A stretch of DNA of 64,000 nt from Candidatus Puniceispirillum marinum IMCC1322. GTDB taxonomy: Bacteria; Pseudomonadota; Alphaproteobacteria; Puniceispirillales; Puniceispirillaceae. The position numbers and the translations under genes are program-made. Of this stretch, positions 1 through 8,286 are shown one piece after another. A model generated the notes under the pieces. That model ran no database searches. It had not been told where the DNA came from and saw only the letters and a program-made list of their open reading frames with translations. The DNA is taken from contig NC_014010.1 in the NCBI RefSeq assembly GCF_000024465.1, forward strand, positions 992,001-1,056,000, given 5' to 3'. Position 1 is the first letter of the stretch, and each line of letters begins with the position of its first letter.

Positions 1-33
1 TTTGATGAGCTTTATGGTCAATGCGTTAGACGA

Positions 34-113
34 TACGTCAGACGAGTTGTAGCCTAGGCTCCGACATGAAAGTGGTATAAAAACATGAAACGGCGTATCA
101 TTACGTCAGACGA
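34..113. repeat. 12-bp direct repeat upstream of ppk2
   Basis: The 12-mer TACGTCAGACGA occurs at 34-45 and again at 102-113, in the leader upstream of the polyphosphate kinase gene. The copies are exact and in the same orientation, with starts 68 bp apart. A regulatory role is possible, but only the repetition itself is seen. No complete gene is recognisable in bases 1-127. Confidence 0.4.
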
Positions 114-142
114 CATGCGCGCTGCGTATGGGGATAATACTA

Positions 143-1057
143 ATGGCCAAAGACAACTATAATGAAAAAGACTGGCTGGCGTTAGAAATCGAAGAAACGC
201 TGGAAGAAATGTTTGAGACTGAATTCAGCGAACCCATGCTGTCGCCTGAACTTCGGGAGGCTCTACGCACGCGCAACGCCAATCATCTTGATAATCAGAC
301 CTATTACCGGAACCTGTTGCGCCTGCAATCGGAAATGATCAAGTTACAGGATTGGGTGGTTGCAAATAACGCCAAGATACTGATCATTTGCGAAGGCCGT
401 GATAGCGCTGGCAAAGGCGGCGTGATCAAACGGATCACCCAGCGTATGGACCCCCGTGTTGCGCGTGTGGTGGCGCTGCCCAAACCATCCGAGCGCGAAT
501 TAAGCCAATGGTATTTTCAGCGCTATGTGCCGCATCTGCCAGCCGGGGGTGAAATCGTGCTGTTTGACCGGTCCTGGTATAACCGCGCTGGTGTCGAACG
601 CGTCATGGGCTTTGCCAGTGACGAACAGGTTGAACAGTTTTTTCAGGATGTAACCGAATTTGAACGGATGCTGATCCGTTCGGGTGTTATCGTACTTAAA
701 TACTGGTTTTCAATTACCGATGAAGAACAGCAATTACGGTTCCAGATGCGCATCGAAGATCCGATGAAACAATGGAAATTATCACCTATTGATCTGGAAG
801 CGCGTATCCGCTGGGAACAATATACCACCGCCAAGGAAGAAATGTTCGAACGCACATCCTTTCCCGAAGCGCCATGGTATATTGTCGAAGGGAATGACAA
901 AAAGCGTGAGCGGCTGAATTGTATGGAACATATTCTGTCAAAAATTAACTATCATGAAATCCCGCATGAAAAGGTCACCCTGCCCAAGCGCGTATTCAAG
1001 CCAAATTACGAAAGGCGCGTGCTACCCGATGATCTATATGTGCCGAAAGTATATTAA
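143..1057 (+). CDS. ppk2: Polyphosphate kinase 2 family protein (class I PPK2)
   Basis: This enzyme transfers phosphate between polyphosphate and nucleoside diphosphates (NDP to NTP, or the reverse) in the cytosol. The 304-residue product is normal for one-domain PPK2. It has the Walker A loop EGRDSAGKGG near residue 85, the Walker B region LFDRSWYNRAG near 140, and the lid segment with MRIEDPMKQWKLS. An in-frame ATG lies at 128, but the ATG at 143 has a purine-rich GGGGA stretch 8 bases before it and starts MAKDNY, so 143 is preferred. The gene stands alone, convergent with the gene at 1063. Family assignment is secure; direction of catalysis cannot be read from sequence. Confidence 0.93.
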   Translation: MAKDNYNEKDWLALEIEETLEEMFETEFSEPMLSPELREALRTRNANHLDNQTYYRNLLRLQSEMIKLQDWVVANNAKILIICEGRDSAGKGGVIKRITQRMDPRVARVVALPKPSERELSQWYFQRYVPHLPAGGEIVLFDRSWYNRAGVERVMGFASDEQVEQFFQDVTEFERMLIRSGVIVLKYWFSITDEEQQLRFQMRIEDPMKQWKLSPIDLEARIRWEQYTTAKEEMFERTSFPEAPWYIVEGNDKKRERLNCMEHILSKINYHEIPHEKVTLPKRVFKPNYERRVLPDDLYVPKVY

Positions 1058-1062
1058 TCTAT

Positions 1063-1629
1063 CTAGACAACAACCATGACATGCGGGCGTCTGGCCGATA
1101 TATCAGTAAAGCCCTGGCGGGTAGATGCCGAAAAATGATTGCCTTCAACGCATATCATAGTGAGGTTTTTGGCACGGTTAGCCCAGTCAAGAATGGCTTT
1201 GCCACTCTCGTCACCTAGATCACAGCTTACCAGCCCAAGCTCAGTCAGCGTTGATGGTAAAACACGCGCAAGCGCGATTATACCCGGGTCAGTGATGCCT
1301 GTGTTATAGCTGAGGCTGAAAGATCGTAAGACAGGATCGGCATTAGCGCTTTCCGACATGGCTCCTGACATGGCTTCGGCAATCAGCAAGGTATTCTGAT
1401 ATGAAAGGCCTGCATCGCGCAGATGCAGATCATAAAATCCATAGCGTGGTGGTGACGTTGTAAACCGGTTGGCAAGGCGGATACAGGCTGCATTTCCGGT
1501 CACATGTAGAGCCATTACCATAGCATCAAAAGACGGTGTACCAGCCATGGCTTTGTCAATCCGCATCAGGCCCCCTGCGCTAGCAAGCGTTATTAGCAAC
1601 CCATTATATAGAAGTTCGCGCCGGTTCAT
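1063..1629 (-). CDS. Exported leucine-rich-repeat-like hypothetical protein
   Basis: This is a 188-residue protein of unknown function. The N-terminus MNRRELLYNGLLITLASAGG looks like a signal peptide with an RR pair, so Tat or Sec export is likely, with cleavage near AMAG. The mature part has a weak LRR/ribonuclease-inhibitor-like pattern from about residue 60 to 170, for example TDPGIIALARVLPSTLTEL followed by LVSCDLGDESG and VEGNHFSA. Such repeats usually bind proteins. It is convergent with ppk2, 5 bases apart, so it is not in the same operon. Export and the LRR-like pattern are reasonable readings; function is unknown. Confidence 0.6.
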   Translation of the reverse strand: MNRRELLYNGLLITLASAGGLMRIDKAMAGTPSFDAMVMALHVTGNAACIRLANRFTTSPPRYGFYDLHLRDAGLSYQNTLLIAEAMSGAMSESANADPVLRSFSLSYNTGITDPGIIALARVLPSTLTELGLVSCDLGDESGKAILDWANRAKNLTMICVEGNHFSASTRQGFTDISARRPHVMVVV

Positions 1630-1752
1630 TTGATCTGGACAAACAAGGCCTGATGTCGGCAGGTGCTATCGCAGGGCATGAGACCTCCAATCATCAAGAA
1701 CATTTATCAAGTAGCATAGACCAGATTAGGGAAAACCGAGCTTAAACGCCAC

Positions 1753-3294
1753 TCAATACCATGCGTCGGGCATTGAGTCCTTGCGTCGGGCGATGAATTC
1801 AGACAAGGCCGCATCAATATCCGGATTCATCGCGGGCTCCTCATAGTTTGCCAGCATATCTTTCCAGCGCTGATTAGCGCGCTGTTCGGCTGTTAGCGCC
1901 CCTTTTTCAAGCCAGATTTCATAGGCCCCTGCTTCGGCAATCTCTGGCTGATAATTGCATGTCGCAAAATGCTTGATTGTGTGGGTTGTCGATAGAAAAT
2001 TCTCACCAACATCAACCTCATGATAGGGCGCTTCGGGCAATGCCTCGTCATGCACCGCCATCCCGCCAAGAAGCCGCAACATCATACCGCAATGATCACA
2101 ATCCATGATGAATTTCTCATAGGACATCGTTAAGCCACCTTCTAGCCAGCCAGCCGCGTGCCAGACCTGATTTGTCCCTGATAAAAGAGTTGCCCACATG
2201 GCATCGCTGCTATCCTGCATGGCCTGACCATCGGCGCTATTGGCGGCGGTGATTTGACCGCCACCAGAACGCACCGGCACACCAAGCCGCGCGCCAAGCT
2301 GGGATAGCACCATCGTCACCAAATTGGCTTCGGGCGTACCAAAAGTGAGCGCACCGCTTTTCAGATTCATCGTCGAATGGAAACTGCCAAACACCACCGG
2401 ACAGCCTGGCCGAACAAGCTGAGATAAAGCAATGCCTGCCATCGCTTCGGCCAGAGTCTGGGCAGCTATCGCCGCAGGTGACACCGGCCCCATTGCGCCA
2501 CCAAAAATCGCTGGTGAAATGGCAACGCATTGATTGGCGGCGGCATAGACACGCAACGCCCCCGACATGGTGGCATCATAGATGAACGGCGAATTGACAT
2601 TGATATTGCCCTGCATAACGCAATTATGGTCCATGAAATGCTGACCAAATACAAGCTGGGCCATGGTGATCGAGTCAGCCGCCCGTTCTGGTGATGTTAC
2701 CGCCCCCATAAACGGCTTGGCCGATAGCCGCAAATGCGCATAGACCATGTCAAGATGCCGCTTATTAACAGGAATATCGACCGGTTCGCATATAGTGCCG
2801 CCCGAATGATGAAGCCATGGCGTCATATAGGTCAGCTTGACGAAATTATGGAAATCTTCGCGCGTCGAATAACGCCGCCCCCGATCAAGATCGGTAACAA
2901 AGGGCGACCCGTAGCCCGGCATCAAAACCAGATGATCGCCGCCAAGCTGTACCGTATAACGTGGGTCGCGCGCATGTAAGGTAAATTGCGCTGGGGCGGT
3001 GGCACAAAGTTGGCGCGCCATACCGCTTTCAAAGCGCACCCGCGCGCCTTGCACATCAGCCCCAGCAGCGCGGAACAGATCACAAGCAACATCGTCACCG
3101 CGAAATTCAACGCCAATGTCGCGCAACAACCAATCAGCTTGCGCTTCAATGCGCACAAGCGACTCTTCATCCAGCAGGTTATAGGCACCAATACGCCGTG
3201 GCCCCAGAAAGGCACTGTTTTGGGGTGCATTAGCGGCGATGCCTAAACGGCGGCTGCGGCCTTTGCGCGATGGTTTGCGGGCGTCAGACTGCAT
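1753..3294 (-). CDS. Trimethylamine methyltransferase (MttB) superfamily protein, paralogue 2
   Basis: A 513-residue member of the MttB superfamily, TIM-barrel methyltransferases that move a methyl group from a quaternary or tertiary amine to a corrinoid protein. It aligns along its length with the product of the upstream gene at 3403-4947: shared blocks include NKRHLDM or SKRHLDM, GAMGPV, HAAGWLEGGL and an identical DAWY C-terminus. The N-terminal 25 residues are basic and probably disordered. No in-frame amber codon interrupts it, so it is a non-pyrrolysine type. Substrate is unknown; betaines or other methylamines are candidates by family. It lies 108 bases after its paralogue, plausibly co-transcribed. 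No corrinoid protein gene is next to it. Confidence 0.88.
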   Translation of the reverse strand: MQSDARKPSRKGRSRRLGIAANAPQNSAFLGPRRIGAYNLLDEESLVRIEAQADWLLRDIGVEFRGDDVACDLFRAAGADVQGARVRFESGMARQLCATAPAQFTLHARDPRYTVQLGGDHLVLMPGYGSPFVTDLDRGRRYSTREDFHNFVKLTYMTPWLHHSGGTICEPVDIPVNKRHLDMVYAHLRLSAKPFMGAVTSPERAADSITMAQLVFGQHFMDHNCVMQGNINVNSPFIYDATMSGALRVYAAANQCVAISPAIFGGAMGPVSPAAIAAQTLAEAMAGIALSQLVRPGCPVVFGSFHSTMNLKSGALTFGTPEANLVTMVLSQLGARLGVPVRSGGGQITAANSADGQAMQDSSDAMWATLLSGTNQVWHAAGWLEGGLTMSYEKFIMDCDHCGMMLRLLGGMAVHDEALPEAPYHEVDVGENFLSTTHTIKHFATCNYQPEIAEAGAYEIWLEKGALTAEQRANQRWKDMLANYEEPAMNPDIDAALSEFIARRKDSMPDAWY

Positions 3295-3402
3295 AATGCT
3301 CTCAATTCACGAAGATATCCGGTAATTGACAATAATACATAAATAACAGTGAGTTCAGGATAGAAGTAAATTGCAAAACTGCCAAGCAAATAATCTATCG
3401 CC

Positions 3403-4947
3403 TCAATACCATGCGTCAGGCAGTTCCACCTTGCGTTTGGCGACAAAGGCTTCCAGCGCTTCTTTGGTGGCCGGGTCGATCGGCGGCGGCACATAGGCCT
3501 CTAGCATACCCGTCCAGCGGTCATAAGCGCGACGGCGCATATCTTTTGCCCCGGTTTCTTCCCAGCTTTCGACATTTTCGCTATTGCTGAGTTGGGGTTC
3601 GTAAAACGCATCACGATAATTGCGCATCGTATGATCGCACCCCAGAAAATGGCCGCCTGGTGCCACCTCGTCATAGGCATCACGCGCCAGAGCATCGTCA
3701 GACACATCAAGGCCTTGCGCCAGAACTTTCTGGTAACTACCAAGCCGGTCAGCATCCATCACCAGCTTTTCAAAACCCGTACATAGCCCACCTTCAAGCC
3801 AGCCTGCCGCATGAAGCACGTAATTGGCCCCCGCCAGCATCGTCGAATGCATCGCGTCGGCTGATTCATAGGCCGCCTGCGCATCCTCGATCTTGGATGC
3901 GGTCAAAGACCCGCCACATCGCAAAGGCAAGCCTGCCCGCCGCGCCAGCTGGCCAATCACATAATTCGAAATCACCGGTTCGGGCATACCAAAGGTCGGC
4001 GCCCCCGATTTCAATGACATGGAGGATAGGAAATTACCCAGCACAAATGGCGCGCCCGGACGGATCAACTGGGCATAGGCACAAGCCATCATCGCTTCGG
4101 CCATTGCCTGTGCGGCGCTGGCGGCGGTGGTGACAGGCCCCATCGCACCCGACAGGATAAAGGGCACCACAACAATCCCCTGCCCGCGCCCGCAATAGAC
4201 ACGGATCGCCTGCGTCACGACCTTATCGATCAGCAAGGGCGAGTTGGTGTTTACATTGCCCATGATGACGCAATTATCCGCCATCACATCGCGGCCAAAA
4301 ACAATTTCGGCCATATCGACGCTGTCCTGGGCACGGCTCATCTCGGTGATCGCGCCCAGATGCGGTTTGTCGCTCAGCGTCATATGCGCCAGCAGCATAT
4401 CCAGATGCCGTTTGCTGACCGGCACATCGCACGGCTCGCAAGTGACAAAGCCGCCATGATGCAGATGCGGCAACATATAGGTCAGCCGCACCAAATCGTT
4501 AAAAGCGGCAATATCGCCATAACGCCGCCCGTTTTCCAGATCGCGGACAAAAGGCGCCCCATAGATCGGGGCAAAGACCTGATTTTTGCCCCCAATGACG
4601 ACGGAACGTTCGGGATTACGCGCCAGCTGGGTAAATTCACGCGGTGCCTTGCGGCATAGATCACGAATCCAAGCCGCCGAGGCGCGTACGATATTGCCAT
4701 CCTCGCCGCCAATGGTCGCGCCTTCGCGCCGCCATAGATCTAGCGCTTGCGTGTCGTCAAAAAAGGCGATGCCTTTATCCTCTAGAAGCCAGTCAACCTG
4801 CGCTTCAAGGCGCGCGACCTGCTCGGCATCCAGAATGTCATAAAAGGGGATGCAGCGCTTTATATGCGGCGAAGCGGGCGCATGGCTTGGCGCACTTCCC
4901 CTGCCCTTGGATGCTGATCCTCTAGCCCTAGATGATCTACGCGCCAT
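3403..4947 (-). CDS. Trimethylamine methyltransferase (MttB) superfamily protein, paralogue 1
   Basis: A 514-residue paralogue of the gene at 1753, and first in the likely two-gene transcript. It has the same core: DWLLEDKGI near residue 52, CEPCDVPVSKRHLDM near 165, GAMGPVTTAASAAQAMAEA near 270, HAAGWLEGGL near 380, and GGHFLGCDHTM near 430. The start ATG at 4947 leads a low-complexity Ser/Arg/Pro N-terminus. The family demethylates methylated amines in one-carbon metabolism, delivering methyl groups to a corrinoid carrier. The tandem arrangement suggests gene duplication followed by divergence, perhaps towards a heteromer or two substrates. Family confident; substrate unknown. Confidence 0.88.
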   Translation of the reverse strand: MARRSSRARGSASKGRGSAPSHAPASPHIKRCIPFYDILDAEQVARLEAQVDWLLEDKGIAFFDDTQALDLWRREGATIGGEDGNIVRASAAWIRDLCRKAPREFTQLARNPERSVVIGGKNQVFAPIYGAPFVRDLENGRRYGDIAAFNDLVRLTYMLPHLHHGGFVTCEPCDVPVSKRHLDMLLAHMTLSDKPHLGAITEMSRAQDSVDMAEIVFGRDVMADNCVIMGNVNTNSPLLIDKVVTQAIRVYCGRGQGIVVVPFILSGAMGPVTTAASAAQAMAEAMMACAYAQLIRPGAPFVLGNFLSSMSLKSGAPTFGMPEPVISNYVIGQLARRAGLPLRCGGSLTASKIEDAQAAYESADAMHSTMLAGANYVLHAAGWLEGGLCTGFEKLVMDADRLGSYQKVLAQGLDVSDDALARDAYDEVAPGGHFLGCDHTMRNYRDAFYEPQLSNSENVESWEETGAKDMRRRAYDRWTGMLEAYVPPPIDPATKEALEAFVAKRKVELPDAWY

Positions 4948-5257
4948 AATGTCCCTCAGACCGATATGCCAATGTGTCTATCTGTCTATATGGCTGGATT
5001 TTGAAAGATGTTCCGGCTAACGCCAGACCCTGTCACGCCATATATCTATTCATTAAAGGTATGACGCACATGAATGGCAATTAAACCGCGCCCGCTATAT
5101 TTTGTCGTGCGTTCGACATATGAGGGGGAAATTTTCTCGTTTCAGTGGTGTGACAAATGAGGCCACAATAGCTATTCCAGCAAATCCGTTTGGTTTCTGA
5201 AATATATCAAGGAAACCTATCTAGACATAATGTTTTATCAGAAAAAATCACCGTAAC
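4948..5257. other. Intergenic stretch upstream of the MttB pair
   Basis: These 310 bases lie between the start of the MttB pair and the end of the small gene at 5258. The stretch must hold the promoter of the MttB genes, but no riboswitch, strong inverted repeat or terminator was recognised. Composition becomes more AT-rich from about 5040 rightwards, matching the protease pair that follows. Confidence 0.3.
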
Positions 5258-5434
5258 TCATTTAGTAAAAGCAGGAAGTCCGATTGCTTGCTCAATAGAA
5301 TATCTAAATGGGTCAGGCTCTACATTCTCAAATTTTTCATCTAAACGTTCTGCTTCATCCAAGTTGTCCTGTTTTGACTTGTTTTCATGCATTTTCAAAA
5401 CATCTTCAACTTTTCTAGCAAGTTTTTGTTCCAT
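5258..5434 (-). CDS. Small charged hypothetical protein downstream of the SDH-type protease
   Basis: A 58-residue reading frame starting MEQKLARKVEDVLKMHENK and ending GLPAFTK. It begins 4 bases after the stop of the protease gene at 5439, which suggests translational coupling. The protein is very rich in Lys, Glu and Asp in its first 40 residues and looks like an amphipathic helix or coiled coil, with a final short hydrophobic segment. No family is recognised. The close coupling makes it a candidate partner, adaptor or inhibitor of the protease, which is inference only. Confidence 0.5.
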   Translation of the reverse strand: MEQKLARKVEDVLKMHENKSKQDNLDEAERLDEKFENVEPDPFRYSIEQAIGLPAFTK

Positions 5435-5438
5435 ATCG

Positions 5439-6308
5439 TCAATCTCCCATTAGATGATTATGCATATAGAAATTTTGTCCTGTTCTATCAATATATCCAG
5501 TCAAAGGATCATTATATTCGCGGATAGCACTTTTCAAGTCTTCATTGTCAGAGTAGTCATCAATTATTAATCTCATTTCTTGTAGCTTAATTATGTCAAT
5601 ATTACGACCATGTGTTCTCCATTTCCTATGATTGGCGAGTTCAGTTGCAATTTCCTCCGCTCTTTTTGTTTTTTCCTGCAAAGTTACAGGTTGTCCTTTC
5701 TTTGTTTTTTGGTGTTCATTCCAATCTTTAAATTTATATTTAACCAACCATTTTTTCAGCAAATCAATAGATAAATCCCTAGATTGCTCATATAAAGCAA
5801 GCATTCCCAAATCTAATCGCCTCAAAAAAACTACATCTGCTGGGGCTAACTCGTTTTTGTCGGTTATTACCTCAACTTTATCTAAATAGCCCATTGCTGG
5901 TAAATATTCCCCCGTATCAGGGGATAATACTTGTGGGTCAACAGGTCCAAGACTAGAGGCATAATCCATATAAATTTTATCGCCAGACATACAAAGAATA
6001 GTGCTTGCAGACATGGCCACATCAGGCACTACAAAGTAAACATCCTTATAGTGCTTTCTGAGAACTGAAACCATTCTTTCAGCAGCTTCAACTGCCCCAC
6101 CCGGCGTTCTCAAAAACATAGCTATCGCGTTGGTCTCAATTTCAGAGCGCTTTTTAACTTCCTCAATAAAGTCTCGAAATGTCCTGAAGTAAGCAGGATG
6201 TATTTGCCCACTGTAAAACACAACATCGGCTCCCAAGAGTTTTTCAACTCGGCGCGCTCTATCATGTATTAAGTCAATAATTGACCGATCTAATAGATCA
6301 GACTCCAT
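5439..6308 (-). CDS. SDH/ClpP-fold serine protease-like protein
   Basis: A 289-residue protein of the Clp/crotonase fold, most like the 'serine dehydrogenase proteinase' (SDH/Sah) family related to SppA. Visible hallmarks are RTPGGAVEAAERM near residue 67, the nucleophile region VAMSASTILCMSGDKIYM near 98, and SSLGPVDPQ near 119, the usual SxxGxxDPQ loop. No signal peptide is seen, so it is probably cytosolic. The C-terminal third is a basic/acidic helical tail. It is followed by a coupled 58-residue ORF. The region is AT-richer than the flanking metabolic genes, suggesting acquisition. Substrate unknown. Confidence 0.75.
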   Translation of the reverse strand: MESDLLDRSIIDLIHDRARRVEKLLGADVVFYSGQIHPAYFRTFRDFIEEVKKRSEIETNAIAMFLRTPGGAVEAAERMVSVLRKHYKDVYFVVPDVAMSASTILCMSGDKIYMDYASSLGPVDPQVLSPDTGEYLPAMGYLDKVEVITDKNELAPADVVFLRRLDLGMLALYEQSRDLSIDLLKKWLVKYKFKDWNEHQKTKKGQPVTLQEKTKRAEEIATELANHRKWRTHGRNIDIIKLQEMRLIIDDYSDNEDLKSAIREYNDPLTGYIDRTGQNFYMHNHLMGD

Positions 6309-6508
6309 TTATTCCCTCATGATTATGCTTTGATTGAAGAAAACCAAGCAACTTCAATGTCAAAGCATAGTACAAAAAGGTTAAAAATAAGTTAGCGGAT
6401 CAAATTTTAGAGGTGCTTTATTGCGCCACGGCGATATATGTAAAGAGTCTTGAAAATAGTTGTTACGAAGGTTTAAGCAATATGTGGATTATATGTGATC
6501 CCACCATC

Positions 6509-6540
6509 CCCTAAACCATAACCTCCCTAAACCATAACCT
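6509..6540. repeat. Exact 16-bp tandem duplication over the dppF stop codon
   Basis: CCCTAAACCATAACCT is present twice in a row (6509-6524 and 6525-6540). The copy nearer the gene contains the dppF stop codon at 6527-6529. Because 16 is not a multiple of 3, the second copy is read in another frame and lies outside the gene. It looks like a recent slippage event. Confidence 0.7.
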
Positions 6541-7342
6541 TTGGCGTGGCGTCGATCAGGGTCTTTGTATAGCTCTCTTGCGGGTTACGAAACAGCGTTT
6601 CCGCTACATTCGCTTCCACCAGACGGCCATGTTTCAGCACGCCAATATGATGCGCCATCACCCGCACCACCGCCATATCATGCGAAATGAACAGATAGGT
6701 CAGCCCCAATTCGCGCTGTAGCTCTTTGAGCAGATTTAGCACCTGTGCCTGTACCGACACATCGAGTGCCGAGGTCGGTTCATCGCACACCATGAAAGCC
6801 GGATCTGATGCCAGCCCGCGGGCAATCGAAATGCGTTGCCGCTGGCCGCCGGAAAATTCATGCGGATATTTGGCCGCGTCAGACGGTGACAGACCCACCT
6901 GATCGAGCAATTCGCGCACGCGCCGGTTCTGGCCCTGTTCATCGCTGATCAAATCAAACGCGCGGATCGGTTCAAGCAGAATGTCATTTACCCGCCAGCG
7001 TGGATTGAGTGACGAATAAGGCGACTGGAACACCATCTGCAAAGTCTGCCGCACGGCCTGCAACGAGACCGCATCCTGGCTGGTATTCAGATTATGACCA
7101 TTGATCGTCACACCGCCTGCATCCGGCCGCATCAAACCCACAACCATGCGGGCTATGGTTGATTTGCCCGAGCCGCTTTCACCAACCAGCGCATAGGTTT
7201 TACCGCGTGGAATTTCAAAGCTGACCGCATCAACCGCAACCAGTTCGCGCTTTGGCATACCGGTCAGCTTGCGCACCAGCCATGGATCAGACAGATCAAA
7301 GCGTTTGGTCAGATGTTCGCAGACTACCATGGGCGTGGTCAT
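6527..7342 (-). CDS. dppF: Peptide/nickel-type ABC transporter ATPase (DppF/OppF-like)
   Basis: This 271-residue ATPase is one of the two nucleotide-binding subunits that power the oligopeptide-class importer encoded just upstream. It shows Walker A GESGSGKST, the signature FSGGQRQRISIARGLA, Walker B FMVCDEPTSALD and the switch His in FISHDMAVV. The start at 7342 is chosen because it overlaps the dppD stop as ATGA and has AGGAG 8 bases upstream; an in-frame ATG at 7369 lacks this. It is last in a five-gene operon. Substrate of this class ranges over peptides, nickel, opines and sugars, so the exact ligand is open. Confidence 0.9.
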   Translation of the reverse strand: MTTPMVVCEHLTKRFDLSDPWLVRKLTGMPKRELVAVDAVSFEIPRGKTYALVGESGSGKSTIARMVVGLMRPDAGGVTINGHNLNTSQDAVSLQAVRQTLQMVFQSPYSSLNPRWRVNDILLEPIRAFDLISDEQGQNRRVRELLDQVGLSPSDAAKYPHEFSGGQRQRISIARGLASDPAFMVCDEPTSALDVSVQAQVLNLLKELQRELGLTYLFISHDMAVVRVMAHHIGVLKHGRLVEANVAETLFRNPQESYTKTLIDATPKVMV

Positions 7343-8286
7343 GCGCTGGCTCCTGTGAATAGATGACATGCTATTTGATCTTCAAAGACAGGTATTATAG
7401 TGCGGCATCGGGGTTTGCAATCACCGCAACGCGGATGAAACCGGCATCCGTCTGGCAAGGCATCGAGCGACGGCATCGCGCCCGGTATCTGTGGCAAGGT
7501 GCTGTCAACGCTGACATGATCCAAAACCGGTGTTGAGGCAATCAGGCCTTTGGTATAGGGATGGCGTGGCTGCTTTATAACATCACTGGTACTGCCAATT
7601 TCCATCATCCGGCCAGCATATAGAACCGCGACACGGTCAGTGGTTTGCGAAATGACGCCCATATCATGGGTGATGAGAATAACCGAGGCGCGGCGCTTTT
7701 GACATACCGAGCGCAAGAGATCGAGTACCTGTGCCTGAATCGAAACATCAAGCGCGGTGGTGGGCTCATCAGCGATGATCAGATCGGGTTCTGCCGCCAG
7801 CGCCAGCGCAATCACCACACGTTGGCGCATACCGCCTGAAAACTCATGCGGATAGGAATGAAACCGGTCAGGGTCGATACCGACTTCGCCTAGGCCAGCA
7901 ACCGCCTTGTTGCGCGCTTCGGTCGGGCTGAGATCAAGATTATGCTGGATCGTTTCGGTAAGCTGATCGCCAATGGTGCGCAACGGGTTGAGGCTGGTTA
8001 GCGGGTCTTGAAAGATCATGCCCACTTCCTTGCCACGCAGATTGGAGCCATAGTCGGCTACCGGTCGGCCTTTCAGCTTGATCTCGCCACTGGCTATATA
8101 ACCAGGCGGATCAATCAGCCCCATGATCGCGGCACCGGTAACCGATTTACCAGCACCGGATTCACCTACAAAGCCCAGAATCTCGCCCGCCTCCATCGAG
8201 ACCGACAGATTATCAATGGCTTTCAGCGCTTTACGGCGGGTCTGAAACACGACGTTAAGATCAGTAATTTCAAGTAATGGCGCCAT
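7339..8286 (-). CDS. dppD: Peptide/nickel-type ABC transporter ATPase (DppD/OppD-like)
   Basis: The 315-residue partner ATPase of DppF. It contains Walker [10 protein letters not shown], signature [16 protein letters not shown], Walker [13 protein letters not shown], and the C-terminal oligopeptide-transporter extension with Cys residues ([16 protein letters not shown] near residue 270), typical of OppD/DppD and able to hold a metal cluster. An upstream in-frame start would extend it into dppC. ATG 8286 is preferred because it shares one base with the dppC stop (TAATG) and gives the conserved N-terminus [14 protein letters not shown]. It is translationally coupled on both sides. Confidence 0.9.
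   Translation of the reverse strand: MAPLLEITDLNVVFQTRRKALKAIDNLSVSMEAGEILGFVGESGAGKSVTGAAIMGLIDPPGYIASGEIKLKGRPVADYGSNLRGKEVGMIFQDPLTSLNPLRTIGDQLTETIQHNLDLSPTEARNKAVAGLGEVGIDPDRFHSYPHEFSGGMRQRVVIALALAAEPDLIIADEPTTALDVSIQAQVLDLLRSVCQKRRASVILITHDMGVISQTTDRVAVLYAGRMMEIGSTSDVIKQPRHPYTKGLIASTPVLDHVSVDSTLPQIPGAMPSLDALPDGCRFHPRCGDCKPRCRTIIPVFEDQIACHLFTGASA

Noticed and set aside
3660-4133. 157-codon open frame antisense to the MttB paralogue
   Set aside because: A shadow of the strong MttB coding frame, with low-complexity Pro/Arg composition.
4948-5190. Riboswitch ahead of the MttB pair
   Set aside because: No conserved cobalamin, SAM or glycine riboswitch core could be recognised by eye.
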